Shown: piece by piece, positions 12,145 to 24,193 of the stretch
How positions within the stretch are numbered: the stretch's first letter is position 1
Layout of the letters: each line of letters starts with the position of its first letter
NCBI RefSeq assembly: GCF_023278565.1
Contig: NC_064675.1
Span: 1,736,001-1,800,000, forward strand
Length of the DNA stretch: 64,000 nt
Source: Colletotrichum lupini
Lineage: Eukaryota > Ascomycota > Sordariomycetes > Glomerellales > Glomerellaceae
Reading direction: 5' to 3'
Program-made: the position numbers and the translations under genes
The notes under the pieces: generated by a model
What the model was told of the DNA's origin: nothing
Database searches by the model: none
What the model saw: the letters and a program-made list of their open reading frames with translations, nothing else

Positions 12145-14532
12145 GAAAGCTATAATTAATTAGTGATAAAACTTATAAATATAGTCTTCTCTCTAGCACT
12201 GCTTTCTTTGTAGTATTAGTATAAGATTCTATTTTATTATGCTCGTATCTATGTGATCTACTTATAATAATAAGATACGGTTAAGTCCCTTTTCTATAAC
12301 CTCCTTATAGTAGTCTATTACTAGTAGTGGCTACTTTCCTACGGTAATTAGCAGAACTTTTTATTTAAATATAGCCTCTTATAAAAGTAGTTAAAACCGA
12401 AGAGCTTCTTTCGGGTTTTAAGTATTAAGAAAAACATACTCTTCTCTTTTTACCTCTTTAGTAATAAATTCGAGTATAACTTTTCGTACTAAAGATATTC
12501 TTATAGAAGGGTCTTTATATTAACTAGATAAGGTTACTTAATTACTTATTTTTAATTCTTAATAATAGCCTACTTTTAGTAAATAGTAACTAGAGGAGAG
12601 TAGCTTATTATTAACTATGTTATTATTAAATAAAGCAACTAATACCTATAGATTATCTTAACGAGGAGTACTAAAGAACGCTAAATATATAGATTTATAA
12701 ATAAATAGGCTAGTAAGTCTCCCGCCTCCCGTACTTAGTTACTTATTTATAATATTAATAAATATCGACTTAGCGGCGTCTATATAAGATATCTAATTTA
12801 GCCACGGCCGAGAATCGTATTTCGAACTATAGGTATTGGTAAAAAACTCGGGTAATTCCTGAGCTGAATCATTTTGCTAAAGGTCTGGGAATGTCGGATT
12901 AGAAGTTTAATTCGACCGCGGTATATAACCGACTGCGCAGGGGCTAATTGGGGGCCCTATTTACGATTATCGTAGCCAGCCCAACCTACGGTTAGAACCT
13001 CCTTTTTATACCTACTACGCAGATATTTAAATAGTTTAATTAATCTCTTCGTTAACTACCGTTCGAACTAACTACCCTATAAATAGGGATACTAATAGGG
13101 AACGTATAGGCAATTTTATTAGCCACAGCTTAAAAGCTTAGAACATCGTAAATATAGTCTTTTAGTGGCCGAGCTATTATTAATACTTATTATATAACCT
13201 CTAAATCTAGAGACATAGACTTTAAATAACGAATACTATTCGTATCGAACCCCAGTTTTAATACTAAACTTACTAGCTTAAGAAGTAAGCTTAGATTCGT
13301 TTCTATTTATCGGAAATTCCTTATTATTAAAAGCTATAACTACCGTATTCTAAGCTAAAGACGAGCGTCTATTTTAATAGGTCGGTAAGAGAAAGTTATA
13401 TCGGACTCCTTAATTAAATATAGGTTTTTATCTCTTATTAAATACTTAAAGGCCCTCGCTAATATAGTCCTTATAGTATATCTATCCTAAAGTATAGTAA
13501 CTAAACGCTTTATCTACTTTGCGCATAATTTAAAGTACTTAACGTTATTAAAAAATATTATTAGTAATAGAATCGTAGAGTTAATAGAACAAAGGTTTTT
13601 CTAAATAACGATTTACTTAGATTTATTAAAAAGCCTAAAAATACGACTATTTAGAACTACGTTCCGAAGTAATCTTTTATTCTCTACTAAAAATCTAGGG
13701 TACCGGAGCTTTATAGACTAGATAGTAAATATATTAATCTTTTTAAGATTTAACTTATTATTCTTAGTAGAATATAGCTATATATAGTATATATACTCGA
13801 GGTAACTTATAACTTCTTATAACTAATTAATATAGGTTTTACTCTAATAGGGGGAGGACGCAGACCTCGTTATATTTAAAGGCGATAAGTTTATTAAAGT
13901 TACCGATAACTAGGCCCGATTATAGACCTAGGATTTATAATAAATAGTTAAAGGCGTTATAAAACGCTTAGTATTTAGCTATCTACTTAATATATCTCCT
14001 TTTATAATCCGATAAAGAGGACTCTAATCGATATACGACTTAGTAATTATTATACTTTTTACTACGGAGTATTTCTTAAAAAGCATTACGATTTGTAAGG
14101 TTGCCCTTAAAACGTCTCTTATTATTAATTATCGAATTAATTATTACGCTTTATAATACTAGACGTTAAGTATAGAAACCTAGTTTGAATTCCCTTTTAT
14201 ATATACTTACTAAATAAACCGGAGCCGGTCCTGGATTTATATATTCTCTCTAATTATATTACTAAGCCGGCCTCCCGATATTATTATTATACTTCTAAAT
14301 CTACGTACTTAGTAGCTTGCGCTACTATTTATAGCTATATATATATATATACTAGGGTTTTTACCTTATTTAAGCCGCATATAGCTCTATTTTCTATTTA
14401 ATACTTTTTAAATACTAATAAATAGTCTATGTTTACTTATCGGGGGCAGTAGACTAGGGTTAAACGGATACTTATTACACTAGGCTAGCGTCCTTATAAA
14501 TATAAAGTTAAATGAGTCTCGCGGAGCGGGCC

Positions 14533-14548
14533 GGGGGGGGGGGGGGGG
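14533..14548. repeat. Homopolymer of 16 G
   Basis: An uninterrupted run of 16 G follows GCGGGCC in otherwise AT-rich, RIP-degraded DNA. The length is likely to vary between isolates or sequencing runs. No function is evident. Confidence 0.8.
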
Positions 14549-16546
14549 ATTAAGTACGCTTTTGGCTTTTAAGCGTATAGTACTCCGTAGGTTCAACTAT
14601 AATAAGATTTAGCTAAGATACCTATGGCCTTGTTATATACCGATAGAACGAAATTGCTTGGATTTATATACTAATATCCCCGCTGAGCTTAAGAACTATA
14701 AGGTAAACTGTTTAATTAAAAACCGAATCCTAAGCTGTGACGCTCATACTGTGATTGCTATAGCATAGTTTTATGTCTAGACGATCTTATCCGGGGTTAA
14801 TAGGCCCGTTACTATAGTAGTATTGAACTCGCTAATTATTTTTTTAAGAGCAATCCGAATAAATGCTTATAGGGGCCAGTATAGTATGGCTGGGTTATCG
14901 TAGTATATACTTTTTCTGAGTTACGTAGCCGAGGTACTACGGTTCGCTAATATAGTAGCTCTAGAGAGTTAGGTTAATAGTTAATATATATAATAAATAG
15001 ATTATAATAACCCGTAGTATCGGGTCTAGATACGTTTATATAAGGCGTAATACGAAGAAGAGAAAACTAAAATCGTATTATACTAGCGGCGCACTATTAT
15101 AAAAAAAGGGGTTACGGCTTTACTAAGACTCCTAATACTACCCTAGTACGCGATCTCGTAATATATAAAACTTAATTTATAATTTAAAATCTATTATTAT
15201 ATTTTAACTTACTCCTAGCTATTTTATATCTTTAACCTTAGCCGAAATTATAATAGCTATTTACTATTTAAGCTAGGCTAAGTAATATAGGCTTATAGCG
15301 GAGGTTAGCGTTAAGACTAACCCCGCTTCTACGCTATCGTTTCTTTATTTTTTATTAAAAATATAAGTAGTAATATTAAAATAGTATTCTAGGCCCTTAG
15401 CGAATATATATAGTCTCCCGTGTATATATAGCCTATAAAAAGCTAATAACTATTATAAAACTAATATATAAAGTGTTATTAGTATAATAGTATACTAATA
15501 AGATATTAAACTTAAGGGCTTCGATCGTAACGGGTCTAAGATATTAGACCCGAGGCTCTTAAGAAATGATTTAGGTTTATATTAACGGTTCAGTAGCGGC
15601 TAGTAGGACATTAAAATTTGTCGTATCTATATAGAAAAATCCTATTATAGATTACGTAACTTATATATCGACCTCTCTATACTTCTAGATATGAGCCTTT
15701 AGGAGGCCTAGAATTTTATTACTAGCAAATTTACTACGGACCTCGCGTTTAGTATAGGGCATTTCTTATTAGGTGCCGCATAGTAGTACTTATGTCCCCG
15801 GCCTGCTTCTATTTTGTTTCTAGGTTATGCTCCTTAAACAAGGTTATATCTTTTGATATAATGCTAACCGATTATTAAGAAGTAAGTAATTAAGTCCACC
15901 GCTTGCCGAGAATGGCCTATGGTTTACCGGGTTCTATACTACCTGCCTAACTAAATAGAATATCCGTGCTTAATCCGGGAGCTTATACCACCTTCTTATA
16001 TAACCGCGCAGGAGCCTTACTATTACTACTTACTACCTTCCTATTTAAAGTAGGAGTCTTTATAAAGCCCTGCTCTTAGCTTAATACTGCCTTCTTAAAA
16101 TCGTACCGTTTAGGTAGCGACTCTACCGTATATCTTACTATTTACTTATAAGATTATTTACATAACTCGACTAGTCTTAACGCCCAGTGCTGAGCCTAGC
16201 GCTTGTTCACCGCCCACGGATCGAGCGAGTACCCGTAAGGGGCTTTCTATACTACTTACCGAATTACTTTTAGGAGCTATGCTCTAGCTACCCACGCCCT
16301 CTTTACTTATTAACTAAGAGGCTTAACCCCCTATATAGCCTTTATTTAACCTTTTTATAATAAACCCTTATTTAGACCTACTACTTTAAAGGACTTATTA
16401 ATCTATTTACCGCCTACTAAAAACAAATTATTATCTTAGCCGCTACTCTATAGTATACCTAACCGCCTAAACCTATTAATAGTCTCTTAATAATTCTTAA
16501 TAATGCAGTTATTCCTCTCTTACCTATTGCCCTTCTACTACACCCC

Positions 16547-16748
16547 TATTAAACAAACGATATTAATTTAATATAATGCTATTGAGGTTTATTAATTAAA
16601 AGATGATTGTTCTACTTAATTAAGGGATTTCTTCTTATCTAGGTCCGAGCGGGGTTCTGCTTTGTATTTACCTATTATTACCGGTTCTTATATATTATTT
16701 AATGTATTTTTAGTATCCCTTTATCTAGACATAGTTATTAGTTTAATA
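16547..16748 (+). mobile_element. Solo LTR, copy B of a 201-202 bp family
   Basis: It matches two copies at 52409-52593 and 52625-52825, sharing AAACGATxTT near the start, GAGCGGGGTTCT in the middle and ATCCCTTTATCTAGA near the end. The family consensus begins TGTTAGA and ends TCTAACA, the inverted TG...CA termini of an LTR. Here RIP has turned these into TATTAAA and TTTAATA. The flanks ACCCC (16542-16546) and ACCCT (16749-16753) look like a 5-bp target duplication with one C/T change. No internal retrotransposon region adjoins it. Confidence 0.75.
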
Positions 16749-18541
16749 ACCCTACTTTATACTACGCGTATTATAAAGCCCTTATATAGCTCTTTATAAG
16801 CGGTATATTAATAAGTTCCGTACTCTTTGCGCAATATTTTTAAACTAGAGGTATACTTAGCTGCGCATGTCGCTATTCTTTTATAATAACACTTAATTAG
16901 CTTAATTTATTAGGTTGGCTATAGCTAAAGGCCGCCGGATCCTAATAGTATTACTAAACTAGTATTTCGGATGGGGAGAAAATAATATCGGGGCACGACT
17001 ATTAAGTAGGGGTTAATCGAATATATTAATAAAAATAAGGAATAAGTAGCTATTAGTATATACCGACTATTTTTATAGTAGATTAAGGACCCCGTATACC
17101 GGCATATTCTTAGCGAGCTTATTTATACTTATATAAGACCGTAGGTCCCCTAAGTATAGTATAATAATTATTATAACGAGTGCACTAGCATAGGCTTAAT
17201 AACAGAACCTAGGATACCCTCGCTTAGGTAGAACTCACTATATATAGTTATTACTTAGAACCGTACAGTCGGGCTAGGATTGCCCTATAAGGGATAGATA
17301 TTACTCGTTTATATAAATCTATTATAGGCCTAGTAGATCACTCTAAGTAATATAACTAAAAAAACATATCCCTAATTTATTATGCCACTGCTAACTATAC
17401 TAAAGATCTGTTACTTAATAAATAGATTATACTATACCTCGTGCGCACATCCTTTAACTCGGCTATTATTTAAAATACTTTAAAGAAGGTTTAAAAAAGT
17501 TAAATAAAAGAACTAAATAGCGTAAAAAATATATAGGCCTAATAGCACTCTTTAATACGGTTAAAAAAATTATAAATACCGCAATAGTATAATAACTAAG
17601 CTACCCTACCGAAACATACGGGCTGCTCTTAAATATCTATATACGGAAGAATACGTATTATATTAATTATATATAAGATAGATATATAAAGCCTAGGGCT
17701 TAAGGAAATTATAGCATGCCCCTTTCCCTTAGTTACGCTAGGCGCCCTCTATATTCTTTTATATAGCTAACTCCTACTTAATATAGGGAAAGGACGTACT
17801 AATAAAGTAGCGGTGCGTTAAAATACTAGTTCTCTTAGATATTAAAATTAACTTAGACAGACCCCGATCCAAAACATCTAGAATCAATACTAGCATGCCC
17901 TAAGGATCGCCCTTATTACCGATAGCCTACCTTTTCTATTACTAACGCCCACTACTTTTATTAGAGAGGACGATAAATAATATAATATATTATACTACTA
18001 TACGGTAGGATTTAAAAGCTCTAGCGCTAGAGAATCGAAGCGCTTTTAGGAAGATATATCTTCCGGATTATACTAAATAAGCGCAAAATAGCTAGTAAAA
18101 TAGTCCGATCTAACTAAATTAATACCCTTATATAGTATATAATCGAGTAATAACCGCACAAAGCTAAGCATTAGGGGAGACTAAGGTAGTTAGAACCGTT
18201 ATATAAAGAACTAGATATTAAAGGGGCTTAAAAGTATACGTATATAAATAAGTAGAGAGCTACTAAATAGACTTAGTAGCTATTAGGATAAATAAGGCTA
18301 GAGAGTAATATAAGAACGTTAGAAATAGCTAGTTAAGGCTTTATATTAAGGACTTTAAGTACTATGGATTAATAGCCGGAGCGCGTTGGCGGCTAGCTAA
18401 ACCCCGCTATTTAGGGATAGCTACTAATATAAAGACGGCTAATTAGATAAACTAGTCTTTAAACACGTGGCGTGCCTTACTCGAACTCCGCAATAACTAA
18501 TTAACCTCATCATAGCTTCCATAGGTAAGAAAGTGAAACGG

Positions 18542-19302
18542 ATGGCCGAGTCCAAGACTCTCCTTAGGGAGATTGCAGAGTAAACATCTTGGATGTATGA
18601 CCAACTCAGGATGAGGACTAACTATGGCATACAAGGCTTTTCAATAAATCAGACCATGTCGACGTCAAAATTCGTATCGGCGAGTTCGAGTTGCCGGCCC
18701 ACGGCTTGGTCCTAGCGGCTCACAGCCCATACTTCAAGAAAGCCCTCAAGGGCAACTTCCAAGAAAGCGAGAGCAAGACGTTTCGATTCCGCGAAGGAAG
18801 TGCACATGCGTACTGGAGAGTCTTCGAGTTTATGTACACCAACAATTATTCCGAAGAAGTCGAATCGATCGAAGCGCAAGGTGGCTACTCAGTACTTCGA
18901 ACCTAGACCAGTGCTAATCTTTGCACAGATGACGCCGATGAACTGATGAAGCACGTGCAAGTCTATGTCTTGGCAGATTTCTTCTTGATGCCAGAACTGA
19001 AGAGTTTTGCCGTTGAAAGACTCAAACCAAAGCTTGAAGAGCTTCGGGTGAGCGAATCTTTCGTAGGCTGTATCAGAGAGACGTACGAATCAACCAACCA
19101 TTCGGGTCAACAGATCAGGGATGCTATCCTTCGAGTCGTTAAGATAAACCTTGACAGCCTGTGGTCGAAAAAGACATTTCGTGATCTCGTGTATGAAGGA
19201 GGTGATTTTGCAGGCGATCTTGTCGGACAATTCGTGAACCGCTCAAATAGCAAGATCAGTGTGAAACAGGATGAGATTGAAGAAGCCAACTCTTCGTTCT
19301 AG
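18542..19302 (+). CDS. BTB/POZ domain protein, 218 aa, three exons
   Basis: Exons 18542-18579, 18636-18880 and 18929-19302 splice into an open frame of 218 residues. Intron 1 (56 bp) has GTAAAC, an ACTAAC branch and ACAAG. Intron 2 (48 bp) has GTGGCT, GCTAAT and GCACAG, and removes the TAG at 18904. The product begins MAESKTLLREIAELF. It shows the fungal BTB pattern: a DVKIRIGEFELPAHGLVLAAHSPYF strand-helix region split around residue 30, a GNFQESES loop, FEFMYTNNYSEE, and then VQVYVLADFFLMPELKSFAVERL. In this family BTB mediates dimerisation or Cullin-3 adaptor binding; many small fungal members have no known role. There are no RIP stops and codon use looks normal. It sits about 550 bp from the convergent DUF3435 gene and just inside the border of the AT block. 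The domain call is firm; the function is not known. Confidence 0.85.
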
Positions 19303-19849
19303 CCATCAAGAAACAGGATGAGCGGGATATTCTCGATTTAATCTGTGTTTCGATTCTATGTATGGGTAGTCGATGCTCACCCCTCCGGTTTCTGCGACAA
19401 TTGTCATGAACGAGAATAGCTTTGTGGTAGTATTTGAATTGTCTCTTTTTAAGTCGACTATCAATTCCTACCCCTCCCGCAAGTCAATTGTGGTACTTGT
19501 TGCCCAGTCCATGCTCCTGTGGCGGCGAGACATCACGCCGCAACATGTGCCCAGGTACGCATTTGAAGTGACGCGATACCGAAGTGACCTTATTCCATCT
19601 GCCTTACAATATGTTATCAGGCATGAGTCGAGGGGTCATGACTCGCCGCCATCAACGCTCGTAGTTTGATCCTACGCGTGCACGTGATGGCTGAGGGCAT
19701 CAAACACTGCATTCTGTCATGCCTTCGCCCGATGCGTTCGAATTTGAGAGAGGTGCCTGCGTATGTAGAGGTCTGCTGGGTAATCCCTTGGATAGCGCTC
19801 AAGTGTCAAGTCGTCAACACAAAATTGCTGTAAGGGACATGGCATACGC
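19303..19849. other. Intergenic region between convergent genes
   Basis: Balanced-composition DNA separates the stop codons of the BTB gene and the DUF3435 gene. Short open frames occur on both strands (for example 19373-19669 plus) but have no recognisable domain and no splice partners. I treat the stretch as the shared 3' region of the two convergent genes. Confidence 0.5.
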
Positions 19850-22124
19850 TCATGATACGGTCCCGTGAATGTCGCGGGCATGACGCTGAAAATGCATCTT
19901 GTTGTTGAGAGTCATGTCGCAAACCTTGCAGTCTACCTGATCGCAGCCTGCGATTTTGTCAAGGTGCTTTCGTTTGAAGTGTTTGGTCAAGTCATTAGAG
20001 GTGTAGAACTCGTGCATAAGTTCGTTCAACCGCTGTTCATCATCCGTAGGCAGACACAAGGCTTGACCAATACACACGAAGCATCGTCTTAGCCGCTCTT
20101 CCTTGTCAGCAACAAATACGGACAGTGTAGCTTCGTATAAAGGGGTGCTTTCTCGTGGGTAGCCTGACGAAGAAGGAAGTGGGCCCTCTGCTGGCCTATG
20201 CTAGGACCGGCGCACCGTACATCCTTCTTGAACAAGACAGTACGCAGACACCGCTTCGATAGCATCGTCTCTTCGACGGTACTGCCCTTCCAGTGTCGTG
20301 ACAACTGGGGCTGTGAGCTTGGCGAGCAATCGCTTTTGTGCTGGTCTCTGAGGGTGACAGGGATCCATTGTTGCCGGTTTGGCAAACCCAACGCCGCGAA
20401 TTCGGCGCTCGATGTCGTCTGTGGCTTGCTGGTCAGTCCATTCGTCCCTGATTTGCTGTTTCAGATCTCTCCTGAGTCTCTCCTTTTCTTTGCGCATCAT
20501 CCGTTTAGCTTCTTTGTATTCTTTAGAGCCCAGAGGCAGTTTCGGAATAGCTTCCATAAGTGCTCTTATGGTTGAATGCGTCGCAACAGAGGCAGACTGC
20601 CCTACCGTCAGATCGATTAGACGACGCTGCGAGATGGAGTGGCCAATGCTACAAGACTGCTTGAGAAGTGCTTGCTATGGCTTCTGTCCACGGACGATAC
20701 CCCAGAGACCAGCAGAGATGTTGCGCCCAAGATAGTGCCTCTGGAAAGGGTCGGAATTGCCGTGTCCCATGGCTAAATTTCTCAGAGCCTCGCTGACGTC
20801 GACTGTAATGACAGTTAGTGCAGTCATCACAGGAGATTGCGTATAATAGACCACTTTGGTCAAATACATTGGCAGCGTTGTAGCGCAGATTATAGGCTAT
20901 CGTAGGGTCCTTAAGCCCCATAATTTCGCCAATTCTCTTGACCCAGGCTGCCATCATACCATAAGATATGCGTTGATTACGGGACATCTGATAACCTGTC
21001 AAAGTCTCGACAGCTCGACGAAAAATGAAGGTCTGGTTGAGGTCCTCCCTCAACGGCAAGGGAAGCTCTTTCTCGCCAGGATGTATATCAAGGCTTTGAA
21101 GGTGATGCGGCGAGGTAAGACTTGGTGCACAGAAAGCTCGGTAACGGAAAATAATGCCCAGGAGAAAGACGTGGGGGCTTAAGAGCAAGGACGGATCAAA
21201 CATGGTTTCGGGGATCGTGTATGTTTTCCTGAGACATTAGCAAACCGCGGCGATGGCACTAGAATGAGAGCATACCCACTGTTCCTTTTCGCCGAGGTAG
21301 GTTTTAGTGAATTCAGGAGTGAGCCAAAGAAGAAGCTTATGTAGCCCGCCCTCTGGGTCCCTTGCCAAAGCGACCCGAATGTCCTTGAATCGTAGGTTGA
21401 GCGTCGCCATTGGCCGAGAACCAACAGGGGCAAGCAGGAGGAGAAAGAGTACGGCGAGGATACGCAGTTCCCTAAGCTTAAAGGACTTCTTTATTATGCT
21501 AAGCGTAGTCTCATTCTGCTACATAAGGTCTTCAATCACCATATAGCAATTGGCTCGCCGCTGTTCGTTCATACCGTACCTCTTCAATAAGCGTCGCAGA
21601 ACCTGGGCTAGTTAGTTGTAGGACTGGCTTAGGTCCGGGAGAGTTACCTTCCCTGTGCATGCTGCGGTTCAGCTTTAGATCAAGCTTATCGCCCACGGCT
21701 CTCTCGTAGACGAGCCGAAAGACCTTCCAGTATGTTCCCAGCGAACTTTTCTTCTTGATTCCACGTTTCCTCCTGCCGTCCTTGCCGACCTTTTGGTTGA
21801 GTAACCAATCGAAGAAGGTATGCATGATGCTGGTCGAGATGGTCGCGTAACACTGTTGGACGTCGCGCTTGATAACAGCGCAAAATCTGTGCGTAAAACG
21901 TGTCAGCGAACAGAGCGCGAAAAGAACTGAGAAGAGCGCACTGGTGCCATTGTCCCTCGACGGCATCGAGGAGCACCGTCGTCCCCAGACTGTAGTCTTG
22001 ACAGGCGAAGGAATCCTCGTTGAAGCTCTCTAGCTCGCGCAGCCAGTATTCAGATGGATGCACATTCCCGTCAAAGAGCTTCATCTGGTCTTCCATATCG
22101 TAATCCTTGTCTTCGGAAAGGATT

Positions 22125-22156
<32 letters not shown>

Positions 22157-22345
22157 TCCATCGTATAGGGTTTTGCCGTCGTCGTCATCATGGAAAGCTT
22201 CGACTCCGATTGGCAAAGTGTCTAAGCCAGCTCGCTGATCGCTGGCGTGAGAGACCCCATTGGATACGCCGCAACTATCTTTGTCGAGGGGGAAAGAGGC
22301 ATCGGAGTCGGGAGTAATTGTATTTCGCCGTCGTCGCGGTGACAT
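19850..22345 (-). pseudogene. DUF3435 tyrosine recombinase (Starship captain family), RIP-nicked
   Basis: Exons 22345-21942, 21886-21648, 21607-21280, 21228-20852 and 20802-19850 give 766 codons. Four introns of 55, 40, 51 and 49 bp are needed; the second is unusually short. In order: an acidic N-terminus with a poly-Asp run; a DUF3435 region with FFDWLLNQKVGKDGRRKRG and SLGTYWKVFRLVYERA; the recombinase core with GSRP (Arg279), AYNLRYNAAN (Arg439), MGHGN (His463) and HYLG (Tyr473); a basic helical stretch; and two C2H2 fingers (Cys690/Cys693/His724/His729 and Cys741/Cys744/His757/His762). The residue roles are assigned by analogy with tyrosine recombinases. TAG codons interrupt positions 244 (21519-21521), 492 (20675-20677) and 650 (20201-20203). 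Each fits CAG to TAG, the CpA to TpA change of RIP. The first stop precedes all catalytic residues, so the gene is presumably dead. Captains usually lie at one end of a Starship and read inward, which would place the element end to the right and cargo to the left. Some DUF3435 genes are not tied to Starships. Confidence 0.85.
22125..22151. repeat. (TCG)n trinucleotide repeat coding poly-Asp
   Basis: About nine perfect TCG triplets on the plus strand read as GAC/GAT on the minus strand and encode the Asp run in the acidic N-terminus of the DUF3435 protein. A shorter related stretch follows at about 22179-22190. Slippage here would change the length of the acidic segment without shifting the frame. 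Confidence 0.75.
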
Positions 22346-24165
22346 TCTGGAAATGAAAGGGAACTAAGTGCTGTTAGATCGGAGGGCGGAGAATAGACTC
22401 AACGAACATAAAGAAACCGCGGTGGCAATGCATTCGAAGGGAACATCGACCTGAACCAAGCGGCGATTGCGATTTATATAGTATGAGGAGGGAGCCATTG
22501 TTTGAGAAATGGCGGCTGTTTTGGCTGTTTGAAGCAATTCGGGAAACAAACTATGAAGAGCGGAAATCGTGAACGAGAAAAGAGAAAGCAGCTCGACGTT
22601 GCTGGTAGTGTGGCTGAGGTACCTTGGGTTGTACCCCGCGGTACAAGACATGGTACGGGACTGGTCCGTGGCGCTTGGTGGGGCAGAAGACCTCGAGTAA
22701 AGCGGCGACGGGTTGGTGGCAGATGTCCCACTGATTCCGGCGACAGAACCTGCCCCAAATGGCGGCAAACAAGCCGTCTCTTTTTTTAAGGAAGTAAGTA
22801 AAGTACAGTACAGTATCGTCACACGCAGATCGTCGCAATGTTCTGGCTCTGAACCATGACGTCGATGCATATGCATACGACAAGCCAGATGGGCAAGAGA
22901 CGATGCCTCAAGGAGGGCACAGCACGCGCTGCCTGGAAAAACAGTCAAAAGTCGCTGCTCAAAAGGGTAGATGTGGTAAAACTAGCTAGCCAAATGAAAA
23001 GCGTGTCCACAATTAATCGCCGCCCATTTCACGGAAGCCTCCCAAGTGATTATTTCAAAGGACTGCACATGTGACTGCTGGGTATAGCGATCTGGATTAC
23101 CTGGATTCTAGTAGCGCTGTTGAATCCCCAGAGACATCACACTTGGCAACGGGCCCATGCTGTCCCGACAGCAGGGGTCAAAAGGTCCTCATCACCTGTT
23201 TCCAGAGGGTGGGAGACAAAGCGCCCTTGCTCGACTCCTGACAACGACAGCCAATATGGACTGCCCAGCCACTCCGGAGCCAGGGTTGATCGCGTTGGAT
23301 GGCGCGTTTGGTTCGCCCGCGCAAGCCCGTTCTGTCACACTGGCTTCAGTACCTGCTGCGCTTGAAGTTGATTCCGATGCTGGTGGGAAGCGCTTTGCAG
23401 CACAGACATAAGCCACAGGCACCCGTCATTGCTTGCTAGGATCAATAGATAGTCTCAAGTAGCCTTTGCGAAACCCTTGTACTTTACCCGGGGCTAGGCC
23501 TAACACGAAATGCTGCATGCCCTGTCGAATCAGACTCCTTTGGTCCCCCAGCGCACGGGCTCCTTTATTAACTGGCCGCGATCCGAGTTGATTGCTACGA
23601 AATGGCTTTTGCTTGGAACAGACGAACACCGAGGCGTCGCCGTTGAACCATGATCCACATGTCCGAAATGGATCTCTCAACTGATCGTTAGCCGCACTAG
23701 GACGATGCTTCATCAAGTTCCTGCGTACACTACCAGATGCGCTACCTAGAGAGATTTGTGGACGGGCCCCAATCGAGTTACATCCGAGTCTCACACAAAG
23801 TTAAAGACGATTTTGGCTTACGCTCGTATTAAAGTCTCCCCCGGTACTCCTAGTCTACCACCCAGAGGGTGATCAGCGCAGAGAGGATGCTCAAAGTCCA
23901 CATGCTACGTAGCTGTAATCAAGGACAGCACCGATAACTTGAGTGCTTGCATGATGAACTCACGAGCGAACGCAGTCACAATCAGCTAATAGGAAGATCA
24001 ATTAGCGCTTCTAATTTCACTCTGGGCGCGCTGGAACCCTGCCTAACATGGACTTGGCAGGATTATGAATATCTCGGATGGCAGGAAAGAAGTTAGCACA
24101 AAGCAATATATATTAGTTCATCTCGCTCGACGATGGACATGTGGTACAGCCATGTAAGTTAAAGT
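22346..24165. other. GC-balanced 5' flank of the DUF3435 gene, no secure gene
   Basis: Balanced composition continues for about 1.8 kb upstream of the DUF3435 start. Several overlapping frames of 70-190 codons occur on both strands but none shows a domain, a splice-supported structure or a consistent reading. A small perfect hairpin (TTGTACC, 4-nt loop, GGTACAA) lies at 22629-22646. If the captain-like gene belongs to a Starship, its 5' end should lie in this segment or at its border with the AT block. Confidence 0.5.
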
Positions 24166-24193
24166 TGAATTTCTATAGGTGAATTTCTATAGG
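24166..24193. repeat. 14-bp tandem duplication at the island border
   Basis: The 14-mer TGAATTTCTATAGG occurs twice in immediate succession (24166-24179 and 24180-24193). It lies where balanced-composition DNA gives way to the RIP-degraded block. It could mark an insertion or repair junction. Confidence 0.7.

Larger units (their letters stand above)
4401..18470. other. AT-rich RIP-degraded block 2
   Basis: Fourteen kilobases of CA- and TG-depleted, TA-rich sequence with stops in all frames and no intact gene. It contains a fold-back element (11288-11459), a 13/14-bp minisatellite (11591-12144), a run of 16 G (14533-14548) and a solo LTR (16547-16748). Parts around 10900-11580, 12830-12960, 14550-14930 and 15770-16250 keep more CA and TG than the rest and so seem less mutated. 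The remainder is presumably dead transposons; I could not assign families. Confidence 0.85.

Noticed and set aside
19373..19669. Plus-strand 98-codon frame between the BTB and DUF3435 genes
   Set aside because: No domain, no splice partners, and it lies in the shared 3' region of two convergent genes.
22629..22646. Short perfect hairpin (7-bp arms, 4-nt loop) upstream of the DUF3435 gene
   Set aside because: Too short to separate from chance and without other terminator or element features; noted only in the flank entry.
22364..23074. Several overlapping frames of 70-194 codons upstream of the DUF3435 gene
   Set aside because: They overlap on both strands, disagree with one another and show no domain or consistent splice structure.
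23426..23794. Minus-strand frame of 122 codons
   Set aside because: Open and balanced in composition, but I recognise nothing in it and cannot rule out chance; left as part of the gene-poor flank.
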